The notes: generated by a model from the letters alone, not told the origin. A DNA stretch of 50,749 nt from CAYXFD01 sp964464175 (GCA_964464175.1 CAYXFD010000023.1:1-50749); one strand, 5' to 3'; positions 1 through 8,415 are shown, numbered from the stretch's first letter. Made by a program: numbers and translations.

Positions 1-53
1 AAGTGGTGCACTTTTCGGTTCCGAAACTGGTGCACTTTAAAATTCCGTTGACA
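1..53. mobile_element. Putative terminus of an IS21-like insertion sequence lying left of the window
   Basis: Two direct copies of TGGTGCACTTT lie at 4-14 and 28-38, and the stretch ends in TTGACA at 48-53. Read from the other strand this is a TGTCAACGG start followed by repeated GTGCACC blocks. IS21-family ends typically begin with TGT and carry several short internal repeats. The adjacent GTPase reading frame runs straight into this sequence. No transposase is in the window, so the family call is inference from end architecture only. Confidence 0.45.
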
Positions 54-1223
54 ACACTCCTTCAGATCATCTAAATCACGGGACAAGGTATGACTTTTCC
101 ATCTTTTAAGCTGATTGATATAGATAGTTCGTTTTTGTAAATGAAGTTGGTTAAGCATCGCTACAACATCTTTATATCTTGCCCTGAAAGCATTATCATT
201 ACAATCAATAACTATATTCTCTTTTTTGTTGCCGTATTTCGCATATAAGGTATTATTTGTATAGTTAATTACAAAATCTTCACTGTTATCCAATTCCTTA
301 AAATTTGAAGATAACCAATTGCTTATCCAATGAAGAACTTGATCACCCGTAAATAGCATTTCTGCCGCACATATTTGCTTAGCAGAATAAAGCAGGACTT
401 CGCTTTTAAAAGGGTTACTTTCTTGTATTTTTTCTAGTATAATCTCACGTTCTTGTGGACTCTTCTCATCAATTTTATTTAGAATTATTATATTTCTTTC
501 ACAGAAAATTTCATAGTTTTTCATTTTATCCATCAATGAAGTATCAATCTCACCATCATTTATATCTATCAACCAAATAACAATATCTGACTCTGCAAAT
601 GCATTCATCCTCAGTTCATCCTTTTCAGGAGAATCAAATCCAGGTGTGTCATAAAACCTTATCCCTTGAATAAAATCCGGAAAAGGAGTTTGCAGTATAA
701 CTTTTCTTATGTTATCTTCTTTTTCGTTATTTTTTTCTGTTGTGTCTCCCTTATGAGATACAAATTTTTCAAGGACTTTGTTTATGTTAGACACATCAAC
801 ATCATATTCCATAATAGTACCGTTACCGTCTTCGGTACTGAGCATAAGTTCTCCATGTCTAATTTCCGTCAGTTTGCATGTTATAGGTTGTTGATCATGA
901 GGCAGTTCTATGCCTTTATTGTAGGGACTATGTAGTAATGAATTCAAGAAGGTCGATTTACCTGAGCCGTAATTCCCTAAAACAGAAACATTAAGAAAAA
1001 ATGTACCGTCAAAAATGTTTGATATTCGATGAATCTTTTCTTCAATATCAGTAAGTATTTTCTTACCTTTCTTCACAAAAGTCTGTTCGATTTTTAGAGG
1101 CCATATTCTTTGAAAATCTGTTAACATTGAATCAAGAGAGTCTCGATATTGCGTTAAATATTCTCTGATATCCAAAAGTTCTTGATTATTTGATTCCAAA
1201 CCTTTTAACTGCTCTGCTTCCAA
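1..1223 (-). CDS. Dynamin-family GTPase, second of a tandem pair, 3' end off the window or truncated
   Basis: Translating the minus strand from a TTG at 1223 gives an uninterrupted frame of about 407 codons to base 1. The G motifs of a dynamin-type GTPase appear in order: GNYGSGKST (G1, near residue 85), DTPGFDSPE (G3), LNKID (G4) and SAKQ (G5). TTG is chosen because every in-frame codon before it back to a TGA lacks a start, and GAGG sits 7 bases upstream. The upstream GTPase gene ends only 4 bases before, so the two are probably co-transcribed and translationally coupled. Bacterial dynamin-like proteins often occur as pairs and remodel membranes. The last 17 or so codons (positions below 54) read through the putative insertion-sequence end, so the native C-terminal membrane-binding and helical part is missing here. 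It is probably a disrupted gene, though this cannot be proved without the sequence to the left. Confidence 0.8.
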   Translation of the reverse strand, partial: MEAEQLKGLESNNQELLDIREYLTQYRDSLDSMLTDFQRIWPLKIEQTFVKKGKKILTDIEEKIHRISNIFDGTFFLNVSVLGNYGSGKSTFLNSLLHSPYNKGIELPHDQQPITCKLTEIRHGELMLSTEDGNGTIMEYDVDVSNINKVLEKFVSHKGDTTEKNNEKEDNIRKVILQTPFPDFIQGIRFYDTPGFDSPEKDELRMNAFAESDIVIWLIDINDGEIDTSLMDKMKNYEIFCERNIIILNKIDEKSPQEREIILEKIQESNPFKSEVLLYSAKQICAAEMLFTGDQVLHWISNWLSSNFKELDNSEDFVINYTNNTLYAKYGNKKENIVIDCNDNAFRARYKDVVAMLNQLHLQKRTIYINQLKRWKSHTLSRDLDDLKECCQRNFKVHQFRNRKVHH

Positions 1224-1227
1224 ATTT

Positions 1228-3225
1228 TTACCTCATTATTAAAATACTCTTCAGTGAATCAATATCTTTCCATAATTCAGCTAAGTACTTTTCTTTATCT
1301 CTTGCATCTTCTTCTCTATCTTTTTTCTCAGCTTCTAAATCAGACTGAAATTGTAACTGTGGTTTTATGATCTTTTCTTTGATATAATCACGTAGCTCTC
1401 TTTCTACACCTGAAAAAGTCATTTCCAGTGTAGCAACTATTCGCACTACTATCTCTTTTTTAAACGTATCTTTTCCTACCCATTTTGTTATAGTCCTACC
1501 AATAAAATCAATTGGATTTATTGTATTAAAGACATGAGCAGCTTGTTTTAGCAAATCCATTGTCTGGGACGATCGTACTCCTTCTTGTTGACATATAACG
1601 TAAATGCGATCAATTATCTTATTATCCTTGGTTTCTTTGCTGAAGCTACTAATTTGTGATTTAAACAACTCGAATGATGACTCAGCGACTTGTCGCATGG
1701 TAACATATCCACTCCTTTTTATAGCCTGTGTATAGTCATTATCAATTCCGTATTTATACAATTCTTCAATTGGTCGTTCCTTGGCAATAAATGTAACAAT
1801 ATTAGATAAAACACCACCACCGCCGGCAGCCCATTCTTGAATCTTTAACTCTTTTAAAGCATTTTTAAAACCTTCAATTGTCTTCAACTCTGTAATATCA
1901 ATGGTACCTGATGGACCAAAGGCTCCGGGGGTTATCCAAATCAATGCAACTGTTGTTAATGCAGTTACAGCTATTCGGTTAATTAATAAATGTGTCTTAA
2001 CTATATCTTTGTTTATATCCATCTGACCAAATTCAAACCCCTCGAACTTATCACTCAATTCCTTAAGAAGTTCATTTAGATCTGAAACAATTGATTTGTG
2101 TATTTTTTCGGACATCCTTTTTGATTCCTCTTGATAAAAAGATGCCCCCATCTGTTTGGAAATTGAAGCATCCATAAAACGTTTGGAATAATCTTCTATC
2201 AATGGACTAAGATTGACAAAAGCACGATATTTTGACCCTTCGAAACGGTTTTTTAAATCTTTTTCTTCTCTTCTGTAACCTTCAATTTTTTCCTCTAACT
2301 CCTTAATCTTGGTTACCACTTGCTCATCATCCCATTTTATCATTTCAATCTTATTGATTAATCTTTCTATCAATGAAGAAGCGATTTGAGATAACTCATT
2401 CTTTTTCCTTTCATCGATAATAGTATCAACTTCCGGTTTAATGTGTTTTGTGATGTGATCTTCTATCATCGAAATACTATCGTTACCTTGCTCGTTATTC
2501 AATCGTGAAGCTAAAGAATCTTTTGCTGAGATCGAAAATAATACGGGATTAGGGATGATTTCGGATAGCTCTTTCTTAACTTCTTTGAAAATTTTTTCTC
2601 TCTCCTTAGGCGATATCTCATCTTCTTTATTGAGTATTATCCTTATTAAGCTTTGTGTTTGCTCTTTTGTCTGCTTAATAAAATTCTTGGTATTTGAATT
2701 GAGAGATCCGCTTCCTAACTCTTGAACTACAAAAATTGCATCACAGAAGGGTAGATAACCATAAGTAATCTGTTCATCCATATCAGATAATGAATACAGC
2801 CCTGGAGTATCAACTAAAACTAATTCATCAAACATGATTCCCCGTTTTGGTAGCAAAGCCAATCCTTTTTTTGTTGATGATTTCGCGACTAAATTTCTGA
2901 ACTCTTCTTTTGACACCTGCTTATTAACAATCTTTTCTTGATCGTCTCCTTTCAATTCTTCATCTATCCAAAACTCTTCTATTTCTGCAGATTTTACTTC
3001 AGTTATAGCCTTGGTAGTTGGCAAAACATCTCTTGGCAACAAATCTTCATCTAATAGAGCATTTATGATAGTACTTTTTCCTGTTCCATACTCTCCTACA
3101 AATCCAATCCTAAACTCTCTATTTTGGGATATAATTGCTAATTCTTCAATAATTTCATTATATGAATTTCTTTTGGCAATACCTTGAATCATCTTCTTCA
3201 TATCCTCACTTTGTCGATTAGACAT
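1228..3225 (-). CDS. Bacterial dynamin-like GTPase, first of a tandem pair
   Basis: A 665-residue protein when started at the ATG at 3225, which has AGGAGG 5 bases upstream. A longer in-frame start at 3291 has no ribosome site. GTPase motifs are clear near the N terminus: FVGEYGTGKST (G1), a PTT switch I threonine, VDTPGLYS (G3), LNKED (G4) and SAKDS (G5). The middle holds long charged helical stretches, followed by a hydrophobic segment around residues 415-440 (TALTTVALIWITPGAFG) that could insert in membrane, then more coiled-coil to the C terminus. This is the layout of bacterial dynamin-like proteins, which bind and fuse or constrict membranes upon GTP hydrolysis; some pairs act in toxin secretion or phage defence. 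Composition is AT-rich compared with the core genes further right, consistent with acquisition. The nearest promoter upstream is that of a decayed GLUG gene (3566-3594). Confidence 0.85.
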   Translation of the reverse strand: MSNRQSEDMKKMIQGIAKRNSYNEIIEELAIISQNREFRIGFVGEYGTGKSTIINALLDEDLLPRDVLPTTKAITEVKSAEIEEFWIDEELKGDDQEKIVNKQVSKEEFRNLVAKSSTKKGLALLPKRGIMFDELVLVDTPGLYSLSDMDEQITYGYLPFCDAIFVVQELGSGSLNSNTKNFIKQTKEQTQSLIRIILNKEDEISPKEREKIFKEVKKELSEIIPNPVLFSISAKDSLASRLNNEQGNDSISMIEDHITKHIKPEVDTIIDERKKNELSQIASSLIERLINKIEMIKWDDEQVVTKIKELEEKIEGYRREEKDLKNRFEGSKYRAFVNLSPLIEDYSKRFMDASISKQMGASFYQEESKRMSEKIHKSIVSDLNELLKELSDKFEGFEFGQMDINKDIVKTHLLINRIAVTALTTVALIWITPGAFGPSGTIDITELKTIEGFKNALKELKIQEWAAGGGGVLSNIVTFIAKERPIEELYKYGIDNDYTQAIKRSGYVTMRQVAESSFELFKSQISSFSKETKDNKIIDRIYVICQQEGVRSSQTMDLLKQAAHVFNTINPIDFIGRTITKWVGKDTFKKEIVVRIVATLEMTFSGVERELRDYIKEKIIKPQLQFQSDLEAEKKDREEDARDKEKYLAELWKDIDSLKSILIMR

Positions 3226-3241
3226 ATAAGCCTCCTGTTTA

Positions 3242-3464
3242 TTATTTATTGTTTGATAAACGCATAAAGCTCTTGTCGTTGGGAGCTTCACCTAAATAGT
3301 TGCGTACATTATTCAAATACACATGTGTCTCTATTCGCCAAGCAGTTTCTGGGGTAAGCCCGTCACCCCTTGCGAATTCCTGTGCAGATAGATGAGCTAT
3401 CCCCATAGTTAAAATAACAATGGTCAACAATCCATAAAAATCCAAGCATTCTCCTATTAAACAT
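3242..3464 (-). pseudogene. Decayed GLUG-repeat secreted protein gene (N-terminal remnant)
   Basis: The ATG at 3464 has GGAGG placed as in the intact GLUG gene (ATG at 6874), and both proteins begin alike: MFNRRM here, MFKRKM there. After about ten codons the frame is broken. In another frame the expected continuation appears: a hydrophobic signal segment (LLTIVILTMGIAHLSAQ) followed by a GDGLTPETAW block that matches the GDG-x-x-NPYEI start of GLUG proteins, then a stop at 3242-3244. Only the first ~70 codons survive, with at least one frameshift and no repeats, so this is a relic. Its promoter and leader are intact and point at the downstream dynamin genes. Confidence 0.65.
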
Positions 3465-3882
3465 AAAAACCTCCTTTTTCTTTTCCACACGTTACTACGG
3501 TCTTTGTTAGCTGTTTGTTAGTTGATTTCTACGTGATAAATATCTCTTCTGTAATTTCTAATCCCATTTTGAAAGCTAGCGTTCAATATGTCAAACTCTT
3601 TTTTTTCTCTTGTTTTTATTATCGTTTTATGAGATGCAAGATTGTCTAAAGACTGTTGATAAGGGACTACTGGTGCGTTTTTGCTAAAATTCGGTCATCA
3701 ATAATAAGGATGAATAAAGAGGTTAATCTATCTTCTTGTTATTCTCTTCATTGTCTTCTCCAGTTACTTGTAACCGGTAAATTTTCAGTAGAATCAACCC
3801 CTGAATCAATTCAAGCTAAATCAACAATCCATCTCTTTAGCAAACCCATTGCAAAAAAAATCAAAGTACTTCAACGAAAAAC
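3465..3882 (-). promoter_or_regulatory. Gap with promoter and leader, diverged copy of the GLUG gene upstream region
   Basis: Noncoding, 418 bases. On the minus strand a TTGACA -35 (3589-3594) and CAAAAT -10 (3566-3571) are separated by 17 bases. Sequence matching the region 5' of the intact GLUG gene includes the stretch before GGAGG (with GTAACG), the TTGACATAT promoter block, and an upstream AAAAACGCACC element around 3676-3686. Bases 3720-3882 show no gene that I can support. Confidence 0.55.
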
Positions 3883-4425
3883 TTATCTATATATAGCCCA
3901 AGCGATATCGAACAGCAAAGGTTTTTTGGGATACTTCTCTCTAAAAAAATTTTGCCATGTTTTATAGATCTCTTCATTGACTTTTGACAAACTAAATCGT
4001 TGTTGACTGGATGTTACAGGATAGTGGTTTGATATAGTTTTCATAATTATTCTATCCAAAGGAACATGGAGAAAGGGTATAATCTTTTTTGATGTATTCT
4101 GATCAGGCAGCCTTGCCCAATCAGAATATAGTTTCATAAACACATTAATAGCCTTTTGAGCCTGACCATAAGAACACTCAGCTTCGTTATTCGTTTTAAT
4201 ATTCTTGATAAAGTTAGATATCCATTCATAATGAAATTGATCATAATCTCTAATTGTCTTTATCTTTGATAGTGAACTAACATTATCCATAGCCATCTTC
4301 TGGAACTTCTTGACTCCACCTTTTTCTAACACTCTGCCAATCGAAGGATTATAACTCATGAAAGCCATAACTTCAATAATCGATTGAAACTCTCGTTCCA
4401 TTAATTCTTTAATAAAACTGTCCAT
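3883..4425 (-). CDS. Unknown 180-residue protein
   Basis: I do not recognise this family. The start at 4425 is chosen because AGGAG stands 5 bases before the ATG; an upstream extension of the frame to 4560 lacks a ribosome site. The protein is soluble, predicted largely helical, with no signal peptide or membrane segment. It is rich in aromatic and charged residues, with a central block (YGQAQKAINVFMKLYSDWA) and a following HVPLDRIIMKT stretch that look like a conserved core. It lies 142 bases downstream of the GLUG gene on the same strand and inside the AT-rich accessory region, so a mobile-element or defence role is possible but purely speculative. Confidence 0.6.
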   Translation of the reverse strand: MDSFIKELMEREFQSIIEVMAFMSYNPSIGRVLEKGGVKKFQKMAMDNVSSLSKIKTIRDYDQFHYEWISNFIKNIKTNNEAECSYGQAQKAINVFMKLYSDWARLPDQNTSKKIIPFLHVPLDRIIMKTISNHYPVTSSQQRFSLSKVNEEIYKTWQNFFREKYPKKPLLFDIAWAIYR

Positions 4426-4567
4426 ACTTACTCCTCTCTTAATGAATTTGCTAAGAACAATTACTTCTCCATCGTCAATTTCCTCAAAACCTCGCTCACT
4501 TCTTCCTCTGTCATCCCTTCTTTGGGATTCGCTTTCGGACAAGATTTGAAGAACTACCAATTCGTCC

Positions 4568-6874
4568 TTATTTCAGCAGCAGCATCTTGTTGAATTGATC
4601 GAAATCAGGAGTTGTCATTCTATAGAAATAGACTCCCGATGTAACAGGTCTGCCGGAATCGTTCTTACCGTCCCAGATAACTTGATACTCTCCTTTTTGA
4701 TGAGGTGCTCCCTCAATAAGTGTCCTGACAAGCTGACCACGGATGTTGTAGATTCTCAGTTCCATGCTTTCTACATCCTCTTGTAAACTATACTTGATAG
4801 TTGTTTCAGGGTTGAACGGGTTAGGATAGTTGTAGAGTTTTACCGGCTCAATAACTGCGGTTAAATCCTCTTCAACTGAGACAGGCATTTCCCGCAAGTA
4901 AGGGTAACCGGCATTTATCGTATAATATGCATCAGCAGCCCAGATCTCATCAAAATCCCAATCAACATAAGTATTTACCGCATAAGGATAAGTCATCTCA
5001 GCTGTCGTTCTCCCTTCACCGCCGGCACTTGTATTGTGACCAGAAGTTTCGATATTCCAATAGCTGTTAATGATTGTGGATCCTCCTTGATAACCAAATA
5101 ACCCGCCGACAGATTCTGACCCGCTCACACTCCCAGTGCTGAAGCTGTTGAGTGTAGGTGTGCTGTAGTGACCACCAACCAAACCGCCGATATGCGTGCC
5201 GAGACCGCTCACGTTACCAGTGTTGTAGGAGTTGGTGATGTAGGAGCTTTCACTCACTCCCACGAGCCCCCCCAACCAGTAGCTTCCATTAACCTCCCCT
5301 GCATAGTAGCTGTTGTTGATGGTTGATCTGTGTTGCTGCCCTACCAGACCGCCAAGAATAGAGTTACCGGTCACACTCGCCATACTGCTGCTTTTACTGA
5401 TGATGGAATCATATTTAGTGCCAACCAAGCCGCCCACATAATTGTATGTTCCACTCACACTCCCTGTAATGTAACAGTTGCCGATAATGGAATCTGATTG
5501 CTGAATCCCCATCAAGCCGCCCACATACATGAATCCTATAACATCAATATTTACAACTCCCAGGTTTTCAATGACAGCTCCATTGGTATAGCCAAATAGT
5601 CCTAAGTAATAGTAACTACTCAGATCTAGTTTCAAGTTGTTGATCGTGAACCCATTCCCATCAAATTTCCCTGAAAAGTAAGGAATATAGAAGTTCGGAT
5701 GAATTTCCAAATCTATATCGGCAAGTAATTTGAAAGAGTATTCCATGAACTGTCCAAATACAAGAAGCGTTTTTAAGTCATTAAATGAGTTAATAAGATA
5801 ACTGGTGCCATCATAAGAGAGATAATCATTGATGTTCAGATATAGGTCATTGTTAATCCAGGTATTAAAGGTAGTGCTGTCTAAAGCTCCAATCGTATTA
5901 TCATTATTGATCAAAACCTCTTCATTGTTATAATAACTATTGATGATTCTACAGCCATCTAAAAAACCTACCAAACCCCCAACACGTCTGGTCACTCCAC
6001 TCACACTTCCCGTGCTGTAGCTGTTTTTGATTAAAGAATCAGATTGATAACCCACGAGACCTCCAACTTGTGAGCTTCCATTCACACTTCCCGTGCTGTA
6101 GCTGTTCTTGATTAAAGAATTATCAGTTTGAACACCCACCAGTCCACCGGTATATAAAGCACTACTCACATTCACCGCGCTGTAGCTGTTGCTGATAGTA
6201 GAATCAACCTGATACATCACCAAACCGCCAGCACCCCAGTTTCCGTTCACACTCCCCGTGCTGTAACAGTTGATGATGGTGGAACTCTTGTGAATTCCCA
6301 CCAAACCTCCGCCACTCGCGCCAATGATAGTAACATTAGTTACACCAAGGTTTTTTATTGTTGATCCTGTTGTGGTGCCGAAAAGACCGAGAGAAATGTA
6401 TGGCTGATTAATATAAAGAGAATCTATGACATGCCCCTGTCCATTATAAGTCCCATAAAATGGAACAAGCTCGAATGGTATTCTCCAGCTCTCAGCATTT
6501 TCACCGCTCAGGTTCCAGACTGACTCGGCTTGATGCTGGATACCGTTATGGCTGTCCGGATAATACTCATCATATTCTGCAATCGGTTTCCATCCTTGCC
6601 CATTAAACCAGTCAACCGTCTCAGAAGCATCGATATCGGCAGTTTGAACGTAGTGGCTTAACCACCTTGCCGACTGATCCGGATCAGGAACAACAGTATT
6701 GTCGGCTGCTATCCAATATAGATTCTCTAAGGATGCTATTTCATAAGGATTATCTTCACTGCCGTCTCCTATGACCGGAGCAATAGCAGTCTGTGCCATA
6801 AGGCTGGTTGAAAAAACAATTAATCCTAAGATGATAATCAGGGTATATAATCCCGTCATTTTCCTCTTAAACAT
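4568..6874 (-). CDS. Secreted GLUG-repeat protein with C-terminal FlgD-like sorting domain
   Basis: 768 residues. Residues 1-27 form a signal peptide ending MAQ. Next comes a GDGSEDNPYEI block typical of the start of GLUG proteins. Two arrays of about 25-residue GLUG repeats (VGGLVG followed by STI-x-NSYSTGSV) fill roughly residues 150-310 and 400-630, separated by a spacer. These fold as a beta-helix on the cell surface. The last 90 residues start YNYPNPFNPETTIKYSL and contain NIRGQLV, VIWDGKNDSG and GVYFYRM: the FlgD Ig-like, type IX-secretion-like C-terminal domain common in FCB bacteria. The start has GGAGG six bases upstream. It probably acts in adhesion or matrix binding, substrate unknown. 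A paralogue relic lies at 3242-3464. Confidence 0.85.
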   Translation of the reverse strand: MFKRKMTGLYTLIIILGLIVFSTSLMAQTAIAPVIGDGSEDNPYEIASLENLYWIAADNTVVPDPDQSARWLSHYVQTADIDASETVDWFNGQGWKPIAEYDEYYPDSHNGIQHQAESVWNLSGENAESWRIPFELVPFYGTYNGQGHVIDSLYINQPYISLGLFGTTTGSTIKNLGVTNVTIIGASGGGLVGIHKSSTIINCYSTGSVNGNWGAGGLVMYQVDSTISNSYSAVNVSSALYTGGLVGVQTDNSLIKNSYSTGSVNGSSQVGGLVGYQSDSLIKNSYSTGSVSGVTRRVGGLVGFLDGCRIINSYYNNEEVLINNDNTIGALDSTTFNTWINNDLYLNINDYLSYDGTSYLINSFNDLKTLLVFGQFMEYSFKLLADIDLEIHPNFYIPYFSGKFDGNGFTINNLKLDLSSYYYLGLFGYTNGAVIENLGVVNIDVIGFMYVGGLMGIQQSDSIIGNCYITGSVSGTYNYVGGLVGTKYDSIISKSSSMASVTGNSILGGLVGQQHRSTINNSYYAGEVNGSYWLGGLVGVSESSYITNSYNTGNVSGLGTHIGGLVGGHYSTPTLNSFSTGSVSGSESVGGLFGYQGGSTIINSYWNIETSGHNTSAGGEGRTTAEMTYPYAVNTYVDWDFDEIWAADAYYTINAGYPYLREMPVSVEEDLTAVIEPVKLYNYPNPFNPETTIKYSLQEDVESMELRIYNIRGQLVRTLIEGAPHQKGEYQVIWDGKNDSGRPVTSGVYFYRMTTPDFDQFNKMLLLK

Positions 6875-7213
6875 AAAAACCTCCGGTTATGTTTCCACCC
6901 GTTACTATAGTCTTGGTTATCAGCTTTCGTTAATTCTGCGGTTAAATTTTCAAGGATACCAAACTTAGTACAACTTTAAGAAAGAATCTTTTATATGTCA
7001 AACAATACTTTCGTATCTCTTGATTTTTAAACTTCTTCAGAGGCAATAGATGTTCTAAAGTCTTTTTCTAACAGTCTTCCCGGTGCGTTTTTACCAATAA
7101 TCGGTCATATATATAGTGAAAGGAATGGAGTAAATACTTAACTCTCAATCCTTCATTCTGATCGCAATTAAAGCCTTTTCCAAGTAAAATCCAACCCCCA
7201 AAGGAGGTGAAGT
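6875..7213 (-). promoter_or_regulatory. Promoter and leader of the GLUG gene, in a 339-base gap
   Basis: On the minus strand TTGACA (6996-7001) and TAAAGT (6973-6978) are spaced by 17 bases, about 100 bases before the start codon. The leader contains GTAACGGGTGGAAA shortly before GGAGG, shared with the decayed copy at 3465-3500. Further upstream an AAAAACGCACC element (7083-7093) next to TGACCGA is shared too. Bases 7131-7213 belong to the leader of the divergent zinc-finger gene. Confidence 0.6.
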
Positions 7214-7417
7214 ATGAATAAATGCCAGTTCTGTAACAGAGAGATCAAGGAAGGAGAGAAAACCAAACGTCTTCGAAGCCTGTTTGACCGGCGATACAAG
7301 GAGTTGTCGCACTATGATTGCTGGCTCGACTATGGAGTGAGGCAGATAGGCGGTCTTGCCAATCAGATTAGCAAAGAAGAACACAACCTGCAACCGGTAA
7401 ACACTCCGCAAGAATGA
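7214..7417 (+). CDS. Small CxxC zinc-finger protein, function unknown
   Basis: 67 residues. The ATG is preceded by AAAGGAGGTGAAGT, a very strong ribosome site, which argues that this is a real gene. Cys4 and Cys7 (CQFC) plus His33 and Cys36 (HYDC) could hold one zinc ion, as in small treble-clef or zinc-ribbon proteins of phages and mobile elements. The middle is basic. It is transcribed toward, and ends near, the converging 52-residue ORF. No partner can be deduced. Confidence 0.6.
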   Translation: MNKCQFCNREIKEGEKTKRLRSLFDRRYKELSHYDCWLDYGVRQIGGLANQISKEEHNLQPVNTPQE

Positions 7418-7453
7418 GGTTTTTCTTTGCCCTTCATTAGCTATGAGAACAGC

Positions 7454-7498
7454 TGAGCTATTCTTATAACCATCACCTATATCAAACCGAATAGCTCA
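7454..7498. terminator. Inverted repeat between convergent genes, possible terminator
   Basis: TGAGCTATTC at 7454-7463 and GAATAGCTCA at 7489-7498 form a perfect 10-bp stem with a 25-base loop. It lies between the converging genes at 7214-7417 and 7477-7635 and covers the stop codon of the latter. No clear T-run follows on either strand, so the terminator role is uncertain. Confidence 0.35.
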
Positions 7499-7635
7499 TC
7501 TGATGGATACGTCACTGCAAGTTCATAAGGCGATTTTGCCTTAGATCTTGCTTTCCAGCCGTGATAAATTATTACGTTTCCAGCGTCATTATCATGGCTT
7601 TTTTTCATTAAGCTTTCAGTGGTTATCGTATGCAT
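7477..7635 (-). CDS. Small 52-residue protein coupled to the HTH gene
   Basis: The ATG at 7635 lies inside the last codons of the upstream HTH gene (stop 7623-7625) and has GGAGG 6 bases upstream, a classical translational-coupling arrangement. The frame runs 52 codons to a TAG at 7477-7479. The protein begins MHTITTESLMKK and contains IIYHGWKARSK. It has no membrane segment or known motif that I can recognise. The good ribosome site and overlap support a true gene. Confidence 0.5.
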   Translation of the reverse strand: MHTITTESLMKKSHDNDAGNVIIYHGWKARSKAKSPYELAVTYPSDELFGLI

Positions 7636-7868
7636 TGTTGCCTCCTTAATTGTTTCTTTGCTTCGATTCTCAGTTCTTCGTTAGTTTTTACCTTGACGAT
7701 TTTTTCCCTCAACCACCCCAAAATCTCCTCTTCTTTAAAGAGAAGCCTGTGATTGCCGAATTTGTAATGAGGGATAAGATTTTGCGACATCATCTTATAG
7801 TTATAGCTCAGGCTCATACCCGTCATCTCTGCTAACTCCTTAGTCTTCATATACTTTAATGAGTTCAT
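7623..7868 (-). CDS. Excisionase-like helix-turn-helix DNA-binding protein
   Basis: 81 residues, start supported by AGGAGG 4 bases before the ATG. The N-terminal two thirds show the MerR/excisionase-type winged helix pattern: TKELAEMTGMS (recognition helix region), then a basic wing NLIPHYKFGNHRLLF and KEEEILGWL. This is the HTH_17 layout found in phage and integrative-element excisionases and small regulators. The C terminus is a basic helix. It lies close to the 3' end of a tRNA-Lys gene, which fits a role in an integrated element, but no integrase is visible here, so a plain transcription regulator is equally possible. Confidence 0.65.
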   Translation of the reverse strand: MNSLKYMKTKELAEMTGMSLSYNYKMMSQNLIPHYKFGNHRLLFKEEEILGWLREKIVKVKTNEELRIEAKKQLRRQQCIR

Positions 7869-8300
7869 TCTACCTCCTTCTTCTTCTTTGTATTGAGTCT
7901 GCGATTACACTCAATTTTCGATTACGACAATATATAACCCTATTATATTGCCAAGTAAGTACTTAGATTGTTATATCTATATATCTTATGACGAATATTA
8001 ATTGTCGATCATCATTAATATTAGTATGTTACGTATATTTAACCATTTCGTCTTGAAGTCATACTATTTTCGTGTGATATGGCATTGTTGCCAGAGGATG
8101 ATGAATGGAAAAAGTATTCTATTGAAGAAAAGATAAGTAGTTTACCATTAGTAACTGAAAATTGCAAGCTTCATAAGTGGGGTTAAGAGTGATAGCGATT
8201 TTGCGATATTTGTTGGACTGTTATAATCAAAAGAAATCTTGGATAGTTTTGAATTGCTTCCTAAGTTGCTGTAGAACAATAACTTATTAAACAAAAAAAA
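7869..8300. other. AT-rich noncoding stretch with inverted repeat, between HTH gene and tRNA-Lys
   Basis: Very AT-rich with no convincing gene. A perfect 9-bp inverted repeat, AATATTAAT (7994-8002) and ATTAATATT (8014-8022), with an 11-base spacer, could be an operator. A 35-codon frame at 8079-8186 (MALLPEDDEWKKYS...) lacks a ribosome site and may be a gene fragment. Such a stretch next to a tRNA 3' end is where attachment-site debris would be expected. Confidence 0.4.
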
Positions 8301-8376
<76 letters not shown>

Positions 8377-8387
8377 ACACCTCTACA

Positions 8388-8415
8388 AAATTCTGAACAA
8401 AGCCTTTTATGTCAA
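8388..8415 (-). promoter_or_regulatory. Probable promoter of tRNA-Lys
   Basis: A perfect TTGACA -35 lies at 8410-8415 on the minus strand, about 35 bases before the tRNA 5' end. The -10 is weak (AATTTT after 17 bases). Confidence 0.4.

Noticed and set aside
666..935. 89-codon plus-strand frame
   Set aside because: It lies antisense within the partial dynamin-like GTPase, whose G motifs are clear on the minus strand.
3656..3967. 103-codon plus-strand frame
   Set aside because: No ribosome site, low-complexity composition, and it overlaps the duplicated promoter region and the end of the 180-residue gene.
7145..7411. 88-codon minus-strand frame
   Set aside because: Shadow of the zinc-finger gene at 7214-7417, which has a much better ribosome site.
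8079..8186. 35-codon frame MALLPEDDEWKKYS...
   Set aside because: No ribosome site and no known family; perhaps a fragment of a lost gene near the tRNA, but not supportable as a gene.
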